Shown here piece by piece: positions 63,357 through 64,000 of a stretch of DNA of 64,000 nucleotides; the stretch's first letter is position 1, and the number at the start of each line of letters is the position of its first letter. The stretch is taken from NCBI RefSeq assembly GCF_000305775.1, contig NC_018866.1, positions 186,001-250,000 on the forward strand, given 5' to 3'. The position numbers and the translations under genes were made by a program. This stretch comes from Dehalobacter sp. DCA. Its GTDB lineage: Bacteria; Bacillota; Desulfitobacteriia; Desulfitobacteriales; Syntrophobotulaceae. The notes below the pieces were generated by a model. The model was not told the DNA's origin. It was given only the letters and a program-made list of their open reading frames with translations, and did no database searches.

Positions 63357-64000
63357 CTAAAGCAGCTCCGATTTTCGAAATTCCACCAGGTTATGACGAT
63401 AGCGCTGGGGGATAAAATGGGATTGGAGCTTTTTATTTTTGCGGTTTTCAATGCTGATACCGGTAAAATATTTAGCCCAGAGCTCCTGGTATAATTGTTC
63501 TGTCTCTGAATCAGGAATGGCTGCTTCCTCGGAGAAATCGGAAAGGTACCAGTCTTTTTTATTGCAGATGATCGCAAGGCTTCTTTTTTTGTCATGTATA
63601 ATGAAACGTTCGCCTGCTAGCCTGTCGGCAAAATGGTCGGCCAGAAGAATTAATATATTATGATCCGGCTCCAGAACCGCATAAAGATAATTGCGGGTAT
63701 CCGTAAAGCGAAGTAGCCCCAAAAAGCGTTCTGCTTCAAAAGATACTTTCTTGGCTGTTTGCCGGATCGGCAATACCTCGGGATGAGAATGAATGCTGTC
63801 AATTTTCGGACCTAATTGAAAGCCAAGCTGAAGGTATTTTAAGATGAGGTTTTCTTTAGCGGTATTGTTCGAGAGGTATACATAATAGATTTGCATTAAG
63901 GAGTAGACAGAAATTTTTCTGTCTATCGCATCATAAACCCTGGCAGCAAGCACAGGATCACTTTGGATAACGGTAGATGGCGTGAACATATTGAACTGAT
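63357..64000 (-). CDS. TIGR03915/DUF4130 family protein, 5' end outside window
   Basis: At least 210 residues. VYDAIDRKISVYSLMQIYYV, LKYLQLGFQLGPKIDSIHSH, RFLGLLRFTDTRNYLYAVLE, PDHNILILLADHFADRLAGE and RFIIHDKKRSLAIICNKKDW match the 'probable DNA metabolism protein' family usually encoded beside a radical-SAM DNA-modification protein (TIGR03916). The end (ENRKNKKLQSHFIPQRYRHN) is typical. Family members have about 40 more N-terminal residues, and the frame stays open beyond the ATG at 63989 to the window edge, so the true start and the expected partner gene probably lie just outside. Confidence 0.8.
   Translation of the reverse strand, partial: QFNMFTPSTVIQSDPVLAARVYDAIDRKISVYSLMQIYYVYLSNNTAKENLILKYLQLGFQLGPKIDSIHSHPEVLPIRQTAKKVSFEAERFLGLLRFTDTRNYLYAVLEPDHNILILLADHFADRLAGERFIIHDKKRSLAIICNKKDWYLSDFSEEAAIPDSETEQLYQELWAKYFTGISIENRKNKKLQSHFIPQRYRHNLVEFRKSELL

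Overview
The window looks like chromosome from an anaerobic, endospore-forming, low-to-mid GC Firmicute of class Clostridia, most like the Peptococcaceae (Desulfitobacterium/Dehalobacter/Syntrophobotulus relatives). This rests on gene content: sporulation-type regulators (Gin/CsfB, BofA, AbrB/SpoVT), a large Firmicute-type SRP RNA, a Bacillus-like dnaX-ybaB-recR-bofA and gin-yaaO-holB-ricT-yabA-rsmI-abrB-metG-tatD synteny block, pyruvate:ferredoxin oxidoreductase, and a nearly complete Wood-Ljungdahl (acetyl-CoA) pathway. The species cannot be fixed from sequence reading alone.

Region by region. 1-3.3 kb: a MATE exporter cut by the window edge, two small divergent XRE regulators around a perfect palindrome, and a secreted lytic-transglycosylase-like protein whose terminator is directly followed by an internally deleted group IIC intron. 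3.9-6.7 kb: an ammonium transporter gene broken by a one-base change in a T homopolymer, with an unusual promoter-terminator-structured leader, then a CapA-type protein. 6.8-10.9 kb: a VTC-domain / DUF4956 / CotH-kinase cluster and a lipoprotein. 11.1-15.5 kb: an HlyD-ABC-ABC-ABC2 permease-TetR drug-efflux-type operon. 15.6-17.6 kb: IS copy 1, tRNA-Ser(GGA) and the SRP RNA. 17.8-33.0 kb: DNA replication/repair, sporulation and translation housekeeping genes, with PFOR in the middle. 33.1-34.5 kb: IS copy 2, identical to copy 1 as far as the encoded proteins and ends can be compared.

34.6-58.5 kb is the one-carbon region. A free-standing corrinoid protein is followed by a long leftward operon (acsA/cooS, two cooC, acsD, acsC, acsE, acsB, acsV, cooT and DUF3786). 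Then come an amidohydrolase, a second methyl-THF:corrinoid methyltransferase, folD, fchA, fhs, a formate channel, a MetF-MetV-like fusion and a second corrinoid-protein activator. Together these convert formate to methyl-THF (fhs, fchA/folD, metF), pass the methyl group to the corrinoid/FeS protein (acsE, acsCD), keep that corrinoid reduced (ATP-dependent activators), supply CO and nickel (cooS, cooC, cooT) and make acetyl-CoA (acsB). PFOR links acetyl-CoA with pyruvate.

The most interesting reading is regulatory. The 10-bp palindrome TGTATATACA occurs near three one-carbon promoters (upstream of cooS, the second methyltransferase and metF). A GntR/HutC-family regulator, whose family consensus matches that palindrome, is encoded just downstream at 58.6 kb. 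This suggests a local regulon controlling the pathway. 59.5-64 kb holds queF (preceded by a decayed membrane-protein fragment), pcm, glpK, a YgjP-type metallopeptidase and a DUF4130/TIGR03915 protein cut by the window edge. No CRISPR array, prophage or rRNA was seen.
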